From positions 930,001 to 994,000 of the forward strand of contig QUOL01000007.1 of the NCBI GenBank assembly GCA_009761415.1: a stretch of DNA of 64,000 nucleotides. Direction: 5' to 3'. This document shows, piece by piece, positions 11,701 through 22,848 of this stretch; position 1 is the first letter of the stretch; each line of letters begins with the position of its first letter. The position numbers were made by a program, and so were the translations under genes. This stretch comes from Sarcomyxa edulis (Eukaryota > Basidiomycota > Agaricomycetes > Agaricales > Mycenaceae). The notes beneath the pieces are model-generated. The model did no database searches, was not told the origin of the DNA, and was given only the letters and a program-made list of their open reading frames with translations.

Positions 11701-14700
11701 CTCGCAGATCATAAGCAAACACCGTGCAGCTCTGACGAGGCATATTGTATTGCGAGGAAGTGACATCCGTTCCTTGTCTTCCGGACAGATCGTCTTCTTG
11801 TTGACTATGCATGATATGGAGAGCATGCGCTCAGCGACCGGTTTGACATCATCGTTAGTCTCATATTTCATCAACGACAGCCTTAACAAGCATCCAGGCT
11901 TGAGTGCGTGCATGGAGTCCATTGCTGAAAAGGTGAAGCCCCGTTTCTTCGGTCATCTGATACTTATCATATTCAATACATGTATTTAGATCGTCCGTGG
12001 CTGCATAAACGACCTAAACACGCAGGCCGCTGAGCAGGCCCTTCCTGATTGCCTCTCGTCGGAACTCCGTGCCCTTCTCGTGTGCAGCACTCACCGTATC
12101 GCGAAGGCTCGAGATATTGCATCGAAATATCTCAATCGTCTGATAGCTTCTTTCCCGTCACTGATGTGCGACCCACCTCTTGTTTTCGCCATTCTTGAAG
12201 TCTTGACCTTATTACGACGGGCCTGTGAGAACGAGTTTACAGACGAGGTTCGTGTCCCAGAGTTTCTTGTATTTTGTCTGGATAGCTGATATTTTGGTCT
12301 CATAGTACAACCCAGTCTACGAATATCATTCTGAACGATCTGGGATAACGTTGCAGCTCACTGATAGCTACAAAGTTCGAAACGAGATTCTTGCTCAACT
12401 TCAGCGGCACGCGAATAGCTGGTTCGAATTAGCGTTAGGTCGCGCGCCCGTGGAACTGCAGTCTACTTTACAAGTCTGTTCCTCCTGACCTAACGTGACT
12501 ACTGATGCTGACAAGAGCAATCCACAGAAATACCTCGCAGTGAATCAATCCCTAACGGGTGCAGATTCGGCCGACTTGGGAGCGTCCATTGCAGAACAAT
12601 TTGGGAGAGCGATCGGCCCTGTTCAACGAGAACTCAGTATGTGACGCTTTCTAATGGTTTCGTGATTTGCTCACCTGTGTCTTTACAGCTTCCTTATCCG
12701 CTCTATCGCACTGGAAAACGGATCGGTCGAAGATATTAGTAAGCCAAATTGCTATCAAGGGATACTTTGCTGGCGAAGCCGCCGGTCTTCGTCTGGCTAG
12801 TCGTGAAGGTATTGTCTCGTCATGCGTTTCTGAAATCAGCGTCTGAACGATATGCGTTTAGGATCCGACAAATTGGGCAAACTTCCTCCTCAGCAGGCTC
12901 CTTCGACCGAAATAGCCGCCTTGAAAACAAAAATGACACACACCATGGATGAGATACGCAGAAAGAATAGTACTCTTACTGTTCAAGACCTGAAGCGGTT
13001 ACTGTTCCGATGTGCAGCGACGCTGATCTCATTGGACAAGGTAAAGTTGCAATCAAAGGTTTTCCCACTATTCGTTGATCTCTGATTACCATGAAGTGCG
13101 AACATGACTTGCTGCATTACCTAGTAGCCCTACCGTTCGAGGTTTTCACACCCTCTGCGATTTCCGCAGGTATCGAAGTTTGGACTTGGGTCATCGCAGA
13201 AAAACTCGATATGGAAGTTGCACTGATGGGAGAGATATTTTCGGCTTGGTCGGACACTATCAGACAGGCGAAAGGTATCTTTTCGACATCCTTGAAGTGA
13301 GTCCTACGCCGTCTTTTGGCATTGCCGACAAACATCTCACTTCTATCATCAGCTATGATGATCCGTTCTACCATCCAGTCAGCTATAGTCCAACGGACAA
13401 GGAAGTCATTGATCGTGGCACCGCAAATGCCCGCCGTTTACTGACACCTCATGCACTTATTCTACAAATGCTATTGAGTCGGTTGCAGGCCGCCAGATAT
13501 CGCAGACCTGGAGTCATGTTCCTCATACAGCGCCTAGTTTTCTCGTCGGCGCGGGCGTACAAGTCTCTCAGGTTTGTCCTTCGTTTTTGGTATCTGGGGT
13601 ATCGTTTACATGAGGTATATCTAGCACGCACGCTTTGGCGCGAGAAGTCCGGTTCTCATTCCTCCTTTTCGGCTTTGAAACTTTGAAAAGCTCCCACCTT
13701 GACTCGTACTGCGAGCATGCGTTGCGAGAAAGCCTCTACTCTGTCGCTTATTCTTGGTTTGCCGTTCGCCCTCAGTGAGGCTTTGTCTTGATTAATGCAT
13801 ATTGCCAGCACTGACGTATTGTCACAGATGGTCATACGGCGCCAACCGTGTCCAAGTCGATGCCGATGTCAAGGTGCTGTCAGAATTCTTGTCATACTTG
13901 CAGTCGGATTCTGTTAGAAGCTCTCTGTCCATCTCGAGTTTATCGCCAGCACAGTCTGCTTCTCGTAGTGCTCGTATGTTTTTCGTTTCATCTGTTTGAG
14001 GCTCAAGCTGATCTTCTCAATCAGACTATGTCACTCGCCTTCGCAACATCAATCATCCGTTGCGGTTGTTGGTCGAGAATGAAGTGTTCAGGTTAATGGT
14101 TTGGGCTAATCCCACAAATGACCCAAAAAGAGGAACTGATCATGTGGGAACGACCGAACGCGGTTTGCTCGAGGTAGCTATCATACACTTATCTACATTG
14201 GGAGATTCTGACCGATGACACTGTTCACTTAGACCTCGTGGCCACCTATCATCCGCACTGTTTGGCAAATCGATCCAGCAATCGCTATATATCTCACCGA
14301 ACGGTTCAAAACGCTAGTGGTTCGAAACGAGGTTGTCAAATTAGTCCGGTCCAGCACTCTATCTGTTCTCGATATTCCAGAGGCAATACCGTTCCTATTA
14401 GGAGATGGGCTCAATTCCGGAGTACGACGCGATCTCAAGGTACGATGAGCTCAGCTATACCGATCTGAGTATACTGACACTTTCATCAAGCACCTTCTTC
14501 TATGGGCACCAGTCCCCCCTGTAATCGCAAACACCTTCTTTGAGCGGAGATATAAGAACGATCCTTTAGTGCTACAATATGCTCACAGAGTCCTGGAGCA
14601 GCATCCGGTGGATCTAACATTCTTCTTCGTGCCTCAGGTTGTTCAAGCTCTTCGCTACGATGAACTGGGTGCGTGCTCTTCTCTCAGGCTTGATTGGAAA

Positions 14701-16501
14701 GCCGTTTGACCCGCATCTCCAGGTTACGTTGCACGTTTCGTGTTCGAAACGGCAAAGATCTCTCAGCTTTTCTGTCATCAAATTATCTGGAATATGAAGG
14801 CGAACTGTTACAAAGATGATGCTGCCGAAGTTGTAAGTAGATCTTCCACACATGCTGGCAGGCCTTATTGAGCCTTTTGATTTACAGGAAGATCCGATGA
14901 AACCTGCTCTGGATAGCATGACAGACCTGGTTGTCTCATCGCTCTCGGGTGAGGCAAGAGACTTCTACGACCGTGAATTCGGTTTCTTCCATGAAGTCAC
15001 CTCGATATCGGGCAAACTAAAACCTTACATCAAGAAGACGAAGCCAGAAAAGAAGGCGAGTCATCAGTAATATCGAGACTATTATATGCTCATTATGTCA
15101 ATCAGGCTAAGATTGATGAAGAGATGGCCAAACTGACCGTCGAGGTTGGTGTATACTTGCCCAGTAATCCCGATGGTAAAGTTGTCGATATCGATAAGAA
15201 GTCGGGTCGCCCGTTGCAAAGCCACGCCAAGGTACAAGAGTCCGTATATGCATATATGAAGAAAGGCTGACCAGGTTCTATCAGGCCCCCTTCATGGCTA
15301 CCTTCAAAGTGAGGAAGGAGCGTGTAGTGATCAACACCGACCCTGAATCCATATTGGACGGGGATGGGGGCGGTGTTGAGATTAGGGAAGAATATGATGT
15401 CTGGCAGCAAGCTATCTTCAAGGTTGGCGATGACTGCCGTCAGGACGTTTTAGCTTTGCAGATCATTGCAATGTTCAAAAACATCTTTACTGGGGTCGGA
15501 TTGACTTTGTACCTCTACCCGTATCGAGTCACTGCTACGGCGCCAGGTGTCAGTAACGTTCAATATATACCCATATATTCTTGGCTCACTTCTGTTCTAG
15601 TGTGGGGTCATCGATGTGGTGCCGAACGCCACTTCTCGCGATGAAATGGGACGGGCCAAAGTCAACGACTTGCTTGATTTCTTCGTCGCGAAATACGGCG
15701 GTCAAGATTCGGTTGCATTCCAGCAGGCCCGTCTCAATTTCATCCAGTCGATGGCTGCGTACTCTGTGGCGTGCTACATCTTGCAAATCAAGGACCGACA
15801 TAATGGTAATATCATGATCGATGGTGACGGTCATATTGTGCATATCGGTAGGTTATTATGCTACTTTTTATGGCTTATGGCTAATGGGACTATCCATAGA
15901 TTTTGGGTTCCTGTTCGACATAGATAAGTTCTTATACATTTCATGCATCGTTCCCTTGACTTATCGTATTTTTGGCGCCATTACGTCCAGGGGTAACATA
16001 TTCCTCTCCTGCTCACAACAACAGCTAATGATTACAATTCGTAGGGAGTCAAATTTGAACCGCATTCATTCAAGCTCAACCACGAGATGGTGATCTTGAT
16101 GGGTGGACGGTATTCACAAGGATACCAACTTTTCCAGCATCTTACCGTCAAGGCGTTCCTTGCAATCAGGCCTCACGCGGAGCAGCTGATAAGTACTGTC
16201 CAATTGATGTTGGACACTGGTCTCCCATCGTTCAAGGGTGAACCGACAATCAAGAGACTGCGAGACCGTTTCGCTCTGGGGCTCAATGAGCGTCAAGCTG
16301 CCGAATGGATGATGGGGGTGGTGCGCAATGCTCATGAGAATGTAAGGAGCACTGCGTATGACGAGTTCCAACGGGTACGTTGTTTTTTCTCTGATCAAAA
16401 TACGTTACTGAAATCATGCTTTAGCTGCAAAATGGTTTGTCTTCCGTTGGGATCCGCTGTTCGGTTGCTAATGCTTGTTTCCAGGAATTCCGTACAAGTA
16501 G
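8767..16501 (+). CDS. STT4: Phosphatidylinositol 4-kinase alpha, STT4 type
   Basis: The enzyme makes PI4P at the plasma membrane, feeding PI(4,5)P2, cell-wall and actin signalling. The start is a short exon (MDC) spliced to LELDIHQRILSDIAS. A long helical N-terminal solenoid follows over about 25 exons. A PIK helical region lies near 14,500-15,000 (ALRYDELGYVARFVFETA). The catalytic domain near 15,290-16,500 shows MATFKVRKERVV in the nucleotide region, GDDCRQDVLALQII, YILQIKDRHNGNIM (catalytic loop), HIDFGFLFDI (DFG motif) and EWMMGVVRNAHENVRSTAYD. A two-step splice gives the end FQRLQNGIPYK. About 2,000 residues, normal for Stt4 and much longer than Pik1. Kinase motifs are intact. Some internal splice sites in the N-terminal half were not verified one by one. 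Confidence 0.95.
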
Positions 16502-16715
16502 TCTCGTACTCGAGTTATATCTACAGAGATGCTATCTATACAACATCCATAATTGATTGCTAGAACTTCGAAAGGACTGTCACGAACTTACGTGATTTTG
16601 GATGAGCTAGACAAGCCGATTACGCGTCTGAGATGAAAAACTACATAGAACTTCAATCGGGAAGCAAAAAAAGTTTACATTTACAAGAAACTTCGTCATA
16701 AAACTACGTAAAATC

Positions 16716-16783
16716 CGACACCAGCAGGATTTGAACCTGCGCCCTTGTAATGTACGACAGGTTCAAATCCGACAGTCGCCATG
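16716..16783 (-). pseudogene. Broken tRNA (Ser-like 3' half)
   Basis: On the minus strand the T-arm GCAGG-TTCAAAT-CCTGC and the acceptor 3' strand TGGTGTC plus discriminator G are intact. They match the acceptor strand of the complete tRNA-Ser 200 bp further along. Upstream of a short variable region the sequence does not form an anticodon stem or a D-arm, and no matching 5' acceptor strand (GACACTA) is found. I read it as a 3' tRNA fragment. It is unlikely to be a tRNA with an odd intron, because the whole 5' half is missing. Confidence 0.6.
16727..16770. repeat. Perfect 13-bp inverted repeat made from a tRNA T-arm
   Basis: GGATTTGAACCTG (16727-16739) and its exact reverse complement CAGGTTCAAATCC (16758-16770) flank an 18-nt spacer. 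The left arm is the T-arm of the tRNA fragment. The right arm is an inverted extra copy of the same segment, so the unit could fold as a hairpin with a 13-bp stem. Confidence 0.8.
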
Positions 16784-16793
16784 AGGCTCCATG

Positions 16794-16910
16794 AGGGCGG
16801 GAGGGTTACCCAAAAAGGAAGTCGTGAAACGGGTATCTCCTTATTAGGAAGGTGTGAAACGGCAAAGTAACCCGGGGATCCCCGGGCTACTTTAGCAGGA
16901 CCCCCGCCCT
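16794..16910. repeat. Nested palindrome with inner direct repeats
   Basis: The ends AGGGCGGG (16794-16801) and CCCGCCCT (16903-16910) are reverse complements. Near the right side a long GC palindrome is centred on GGATCC (about 16866-16892, CCCGGGGATCCCCGGG core flanked by AGTA and TACT). Between them, AGGAAG..GTGAAACGG occurs twice, at 16816-16832 and 16846-16862, differing at two positions. It has no coding capacity. It may be a foldback element or a scar of a small non-autonomous transposon; no target-site duplication was established. Confidence 0.65.
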
Positions 16911-16924
16911 GGAGTAAAAGAGAC

Positions 16925-17047
16925 CGACACCAGTAGGGCTCGAACCTACGCCCTCAAAGAGGAACAGATAAGGTTGTACATTCAAATCCTGCTGGGCTGG
17001 ATAGAACTAATTCGAATCTGTCGCCGTAACCACTTGGCTATAGTGTC
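16925..17047 (-). tRNA. tRNA-Ser(CGA) with an intron
   Basis: The cloverleaf reads well on the minus strand. The acceptor strands are GACACTA and TGGTGTC (7 pairs, one G-U), with a D-arm GCC..GGC around AAGTGGTTAC. The anticodon stem is ACAGA/TCTGT with loop TT-CGA-A-A, there is a long serine-type variable arm, and the T-arm is GTAGG-TTCGAGC-CCTAC. The anticodon CGA is at 17014-17012 and reads UCG. An intron of about 41 nt (17010-16970) sits at the canonical place after position 37. Introns in this isoacceptor are common in fungi. The intron contains a segment matching a tRNA T-arm in inverted orientation. Confidence 0.8.
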
Positions 17048-18062
17048 TATGGTTGTTTTCAGCGGAGGACCTACAATATTTGGGGACTTCATAAGTTGCG
17101 GATGCCTTTGCAATACAACCGTCAATACTTACTGTCACCACGGTGACCGTGACAAGCAAGTTTGAAAGGTCCGGTGGCCACTGGTCACTGCGGTACCACT
17201 CTCAACGAGGGCAAAGTGATCGGCACCTGTGTGGAATGCGCCTACTGGCGCACCCAAGGCGTAACTACTCGAGCACTCACTTGTGCACCCAACCAAGCAC
17301 CTGTGTAGCGGCGTGTTCAGTGTCGATACAAGTGCAGGTCTTTGTTTCAACTTTGTTTTCAGTACTGATGACTAGGCTTGAATTTTGGTGACATCTAATG
17401 TTGCTGCATCTTACTTGTGCTTGTACAGGGTCAAGTACATTGGGCAGACAGTCCTTAGATAGATATAAGTGAGTGGAAACCCAAAATAAACCTCAACCAG
17501 CAATAGCTCAGAGCAGTGGGAAGCGGACAGAATTCACTGTCAGATAATATATTGATAAAATATGGTAGGATATGCCTTTGGTCTTCAAATTTCTTGGATG
17601 TGCCGAAATCTGATCCGAGGTCGACACGTGTTGGCTGGGTGCTCAGTTGGGTGCTCATGATCAGTTGGGTGCGCCTCGGGTGCGGCAGTGATTGCATTCC
17701 ACCTATGCCTGTTGACTTGCCCCGGTGCTAGATCTATGTGCCGCCAGTCAACCCAAGTCCCCAAGGTAAGTCGATCCGACGATCTAGCACCTCTGGATTA
17801 TCACATACTGATCTGGTCTTTCTGTAATTGCAGGACTATGAGTACCTCTCAATATTCTTACTACCTCAACAAGTCTGGTAACTTTTCAAGCGAGTCAAGC
17901 AATCTTCAGGTCTTGTTCAGCAGCGTTGTACAAAGCACTGTAGACTCGTGGGGACAGCCTAGATCGATGAGCCACAGTGAGCCACTCGCCATCTGAGATG
18001 GAACCGAATACCCTGAATTTGATACAGATAAAATACAGCATAAGGTGTTGTTGATGTCATCA
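17048..18062. other. Gene-poor spacer between tRNA-Ser and the tandem array
   Basis: I cannot support a complete gene in this kilobase. Near 17,060-17,308 on the plus strand two short frames are cysteine-rich (SCGCLCNTTVNTYCHHG and, in another frame, GTCVECAYWRTQGV ending at TAG 17306-17308). They may be remnants of a small secreted protein gene. An 11-bp inverted repeat, GGTGCTAGATC, lies at 17724-17734 with its complement at 17781-17791. A GGGTGC phrase following CAGTTG recurs around 17,640-17,675. No transposase or reverse-transcriptase sequence is visible. Confidence 0.5.
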
Positions 18063-19534
18063 TTATAGAACGGAAGGTACTGCAATTAATCGAACCCGAT
18101 GAGGGCGTCGAGGAGGTACCTCATCAATCTGGCGTAAAGTATCAGCTGTGACCAGATCTACTTCGAAAAAAAATTTGTCTAGAGCAAAAGCTATATCGTC
18201 GAGAGGCACGCTGTTATTCGTCGACGAGAAACCCTTCAGGAGATCTGCTGGCTGCTTGGCATTGAAAATTGAAGACATATATCGATCGTGGTACAGCTCA
18301 CCTCACGACCGAGATACCAGTTACAGTACTCATGCAGTGTCCGTAGGTTGTCCGTGACTATTTGGACGTCTTCAGCAATTAAGCGAAGATCTGGTCCCTT
18401 CGACGTCAAATGCTGGAGGTAGTCCTCGAAATATTCGACCTTGCTGTATCGCCAGATTCCAGACCATGTCGACCATGTTTGCCACCAGGGAACACTTTTT
18501 AGTATATCTGTGACCCGGGACACCTCTTTATCCAGATCGATAACAATCTGTGCTCCTTGAGACCCTAGTGGCTCGACAAAGAAGGTGATAGCACGAATCT
18601 GCGGCATTATCTGGTCCAATTCAGAAGAAAGGTTACCGACGAGAGTCGCGACGGTGGTGTGGATCAGATGATCAGTCTCAATCGCGTATAATCGACGCTG
18701 CGAGACACTGAAATCCTCCTGGAGCTTAGCTTGACGCGCAGACTGTACATCACGGAACTGCTTCAAGGCCCGGCGTATCTTTAAATTAGACATAATTGAG
18801 CACCATAGCTCATGATAGTGCGTGCGAGACCCACGTACTTGTTGTTCTACAACAAAGCCACTCTTTAACCGACGGACAACAGCCCAGACAGTATCAACCA
18901 GCTTATTGTCTAGCCGACGAGTATTGGACACGAAATTAACAATGCCCGACGTGAATTCGACGGAGATAGAATCAACGTCATTTTCCAGGCGCCTCATTTT
19001 CAACGCCGCCTTCCAACGTCTGGTTTGAAGACAATTAACCCAGCTCAAGAAGGCATAGAGAAGCGCTTACCGGTCCTCAGGATCGAATACCTGGTCAAAC
19101 GGACGCCCACATCCGTCGAGTAGATTCAAGATATTGGTCAGATGCGTGATCTCGTTATTGACAATGCGGGCACCGATGTCCTCGTCAAAGCAGAGAGACG
19201 TTTCGCATGACATGGAAGACTCCTCAGATATCGATGGAAGGGGCCGATTGAGTGTGGACGCGATTCGATGCCATGGCGTGCAATAGTAACGATGAAGTTG
19301 TCCCGCACTCTCATGTTGAAGATTGCAAGTAGTACCGTGGAACAGCCTGATTAGATAGACAATGCCAGCAAGAACCACTACCGGTCGCGATCGTTTGAAC
19401 CAGTACGCAAAGGTGAGACTGTGACGAACAAGCGATTGTCTAGACGATGTGGGTTGGTGTGAGTTGATCGAACGTGCCACTGGTTCAAACTCAGGCTCGG
19501 ATGCCCTCGCGCTGGTGGAATCGAGTCCCTGCAT
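18063..19534 (-). CDS. Tandem membrane-protein family, copy A
   Basis: The family is not recognised. About 420 residues in four exons. A short Ser/Pro-rich N-terminus (MQGLDSTSARASEPEF) is followed by one membrane segment (about residues 50-70, VVVLAGIVYLIRLF). Next comes a near-invariant block SLCFDEDIGARIVNNEI...DGCGRPF...FDP. Long helical stretches follow with KQFRDVQSARQAKLQ, DHLIHTTVATLVGNLSS, WWQTWSTWSGIWRYSKVEYF and LHEYCNWYLG, and the C-terminal exon begins QPADLLKGF and ends RRPHRVRLIAVPSVL. One membrane helix near the N-terminus, several cysteines and an NLS sequon suggest a type II membrane protein with a luminal or outer helical domain; this is inference. An upstream in-frame ATG at 19582 would add 16 residues, but copy B lacks it, so I start at 19534. 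Confidence 0.8.
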
Positions 19535-19803
19535 GTTGGGTACCGATAGTTTTGAGGAATCTTTGGGGGCTTTGCCAGTCATGAGCGAAGTGTTTTATAC
19601 TTTTGTGAGACTGTTTCAATCGCGGTTGCCCTTGTTCTTCAAGTTTTCCAATTGTTCTATTTTGATTTGATTTTGCTGCATCCATGGAGAACCTTTTCAC
19701 CATGACTTTGAGCTTTGAGCTGCACTCGACTTGCACAAATACTGGGAGACTGTAATACCTCACAAGCTCACCAGATGTTACAGCTTAAGATCACATTCAA
19801 TCA

Positions 19804-21245
19804 CTATGATAACACGGAAGGTACTGCAAGCAATCGAACCCGATGAGGGCGTCGAGGAGGTACCTCAAATCGTGAGCGTAGCGCATCAGCTTCGACGAGA
19901 TCTGCATCAAACACGAGTTTGTCTATAGCAAAAGCTATATCATCTAGTGATATGCCTGTACTTGTCGACGAAAAGCCCTTTGTGAGCTCGGCTGGCTGCT
20001 CGGTTTCGCCAAGTCAGTCGAAGATACGTGTCGATTGCGATTCGAAAGGCTCACCTGACGCCCGAGATACCAGATACAGTACTCGTGAAGTGTCCGTAGA
20101 TTGTCCGTGAATATTTGAATATCTTCAGCAAGCAAGCGGAGATGCGGCCCCTCCGACTTTAGATTTTCGAGGTAGGTCTCAAAATACTCTACCTTTGAGT
20201 ATCGCCAGATTCGAGACCAAGTTGCCCATGTTTCCCACCAGGGCATGCCTTTGAGTATCTCTGTGACCCGGGGCACTTCGCTGTCCAGATCCGCAGCGAT
20301 ATGTGCTCCTTGGAGATATAGAGACTCGACAAAGAAGGTAGTATTCCGGATGTGTGGCAGCATTTGTCCCAACTGGAGAGAAAGATTACCGACAAGTTGT
20401 GCAATGGTGGTGTGGATCAGATGATCAACTTCAATAACGTCCAATTGACGCTGCGAGACGCTGAGATCTTGCTGCAGCTTAGCTTGACGCGCAGACTGTA
20501 TGTCTCGCAGCCGTTTCAAGGCACGGCGTAGCTTCGAAACTATTTCAGCCTTCAAGTGAAGAATCACTGATATGAGATTGACATACCTGTTTCTCTATGA
20601 CATGGCCATGACTGAACCGACGAATAATAGCCCAGACAGTATCAATGAGCATGGCGTCCAGCCGACGAGTCTGCGATAACAATATTATAATGCTTGACGT
20701 GAAGTCGACAGACATAGTGTCTATAGTATTCCTAGGGAGTGCCATATTCAATGCCGCCTTCTGGCGTCTTGGTGAGAAGGAATCGGTCAGAAAATCAAAG
20801 AGAAATGGATAGATGCGTACTCTGAATGTGGATCGAATATCTTGGTGAACGGACGCCCACATCCGTCGACCAAATTCAAGATATTGGTTAAGTGCGTTAC
20901 CTCGTTATTGATAAGGCGGGCGCCGATGTCCTCATCGAAACATAGTGGTGCTTCGCATGATATGGACGACTCTCCAGATATCGAAGGAAGGGTCCGATTG
21001 ATTGTGGACGCGATTGGATGCCAAAAAGTGCAGTAACTGTCCACACTTTCACGAAGAGTGCACGTAGTACGATGGATCAAGAAGACTAGAAAACCGATTC
21101 CAGCAAGGATCACAAGAGACCGTTGAAGCCAGTATGCGAAGGTGAGACTGTCATGAAGAAAGTTGCAATTGATCGAACGTGGTGGCGGGGCTGGCTCAGA
21201 CTTGGACTCCGATGCTCTTACGCTGGTGGCACCAAGTCCCTGCAT
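19804..21245 (-). CDS. Tandem membrane-protein family, copy B
   Basis: This is a paralogue of copies A and C with the same four-exon layout. It starts MQGLGATSVRASESKSEP, has a membrane segment (SLVILAGIGFLVFLI) and the block PLCFDEDIGARLINNEV..DGCGRPF. The helical part carries LKRLRDIQSARQAKLQQDLS, DHLIHTTIAQLVGNLS, a second sequon in RNTTFF, WWETWATWSRIWRYSKVEYF and LHEYCIWYLGRQ. The last exon starts QPAELTKGFSSTSTG and ends VRLLAVPSVLS. Differences from A are spread along the protein while splice positions and cysteines are kept, which fits a functional gene. About 200 bp separates it from A and from C, and those spacers are themselves similar. Confidence 0.8.
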
Positions 21246-21497
21246 GTTGGATAGTGGTTCGAAGGGATATTGAAGGGAGGTACTAGTCACGGAAGGTTGC
21301 ACATATAATATTGTTCTTACTTTTGTGGACTATCTCAGTTGCCCTTGTTCTTTTTCAGTAATTGTTCCAAATCTATTTCGATACACGTCGATATTCTTGT
21401 TCTCGTGTTTCCTCGCTATCAAGAGTTGCACTCGACCTGCACATTACCGGGAGACAGAGAAAATACATCGCAAGCCCGTCAGATGTTACAGATTCAA

Positions 21498-22848
21498 TCA
21501 CTGCGACAACACGGAAGGTACTGCAAGTAGTCGGACTCGACGAGGGCGTCGAGGAGGTACCTCAGATATCTGGCGTAGAGTATCAGCTTTGACCAGATTT
21601 ACCTCAAACAGGAGTTCGTCTATAGCGGAAGCGGTGTCGTCCAGCGATATGTGTTTGCTTGTGGACGAGAAACCCTTCAGAAGATCTGGTGGCTGATTGG
21701 GGCGTAAGAAGTCAAAGACATGTATCAATCCTAGTTCAGCTCACCTGGCGTCTGAGATACCAATTACAGTACTCATGCAATGTCCGTAGGTTGTCCATGA
21801 ATATTTGAATGTCTTCAAGAAGTGAGCGAAGATCTGGTCCCTCCGACTTCAAAAAGTGGAGGTAGTCCTCAAAATACTTCACCCTGTAGAATCGCCAAAT
21901 TCGAGACCATGTTGACCAGGTTTCCCACCAAGGAATATCTTTCAGTATATCTGTGACCCGGGATACCTCGTTGTCCAGATCCGCGGCGATATGTGTTGCT
22001 TGCAAACCTAGAGGTTCGACGAGAAACGTGGTATTCCGAATATCCGGAAGCATCTGCTCCACTTCAAGAGAAAGATTACCGATGAGGGTCGCAATGGTGG
22101 TGTGGATCAGATGATCAACTTCGATCGAGTACACTAGACGCTCTGAATTGCTGAGATCTTGCTGCAGCCTGGATTGACGCGCAGATTGTACGTCTCGCAG
22201 TTGTTTCAAGCCACGCCGTAGCTTATTGGGAGGTAGATAGATAGATATCAGCAGTGTTAACTTGAGATCACGCCATGCGTATTCACGTACTTGTTTCTCT
22301 ATGACATAGCCACGATCGAACCGACGGACGACAGCCCAAACAGTATTAACAAACATGGCGTCCAGACGACGAGTCTCAAACAGAAAGTCAATTAAGCCCG
22401 ACGTGAGATTGACGGACATAGAATCTATGTCATTCTTAGGGAGCGCCATCTTCAATGCCGCGTCCCAACGTCTTGTGAGGGAAATGATCAGAAGGTTTCG
22501 AAAGATTGAAGGAAACACTTACCGTGAACCAGGATCGAATATTTCGTCAAACGGACGCCCACATCCGTCGACCAGATTTATAATATTAGTTAGATGTACA
22601 ATCTCGTTATTGACAATTCGGGCACCGATGTCCTCGTCAAAGCAAAGAGACGTTTCGGACGCTATGGAGGGATGTTCAGGCATCGATTGGAGAGCCCGGT
22701 CATTGATGGTAGCGAAGACTTGATGCCATCGCATATAGCATGTAGCACCATTGAGTAGGATGGTCAGAGATACGACGCCGATGAGAGCCACTAGAGATCG
22801 AGGAATCCAAGATAGAAAATTGATATGCGGATGGTGCCTCGGCTGCAT
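21498..22848 (-). CDS. Tandem membrane-protein family, copy C (lost family start)
   Basis: This is the third paralogue in the array. Helical exons are intact: LKQLRDVQSARQSRLQQDLS, DHLIHTTIATLIGNLSLEVE, RNTTFLVEPL, WWETWSTWSRIWRFYRVKYF, LHEYCNWYLRR, then QPPDLLKGFSSTSK and a final VRLLAVPSVLSQ. The membrane segment (SLVALIGVVSLTILL) and the SLCFDEDIGARIVNNEI block are present. The position matching the ATG of copies A and B reads CTG here (22914-22912), in otherwise homologous sequence, so translation probably begins at the internal ATG at 22848, giving an N-terminus shorter by 22 residues. The nearest upstream ATG is in another frame. It may be functional or an early pseudogene. Confidence 0.7.

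Noticed and set aside
16716..16783. A second functional tRNA at the broken copy
   Set aside because: No D-arm, anticodon stem or 5' acceptor strand can be found; only the T-arm and the 3' acceptor strand are intact.
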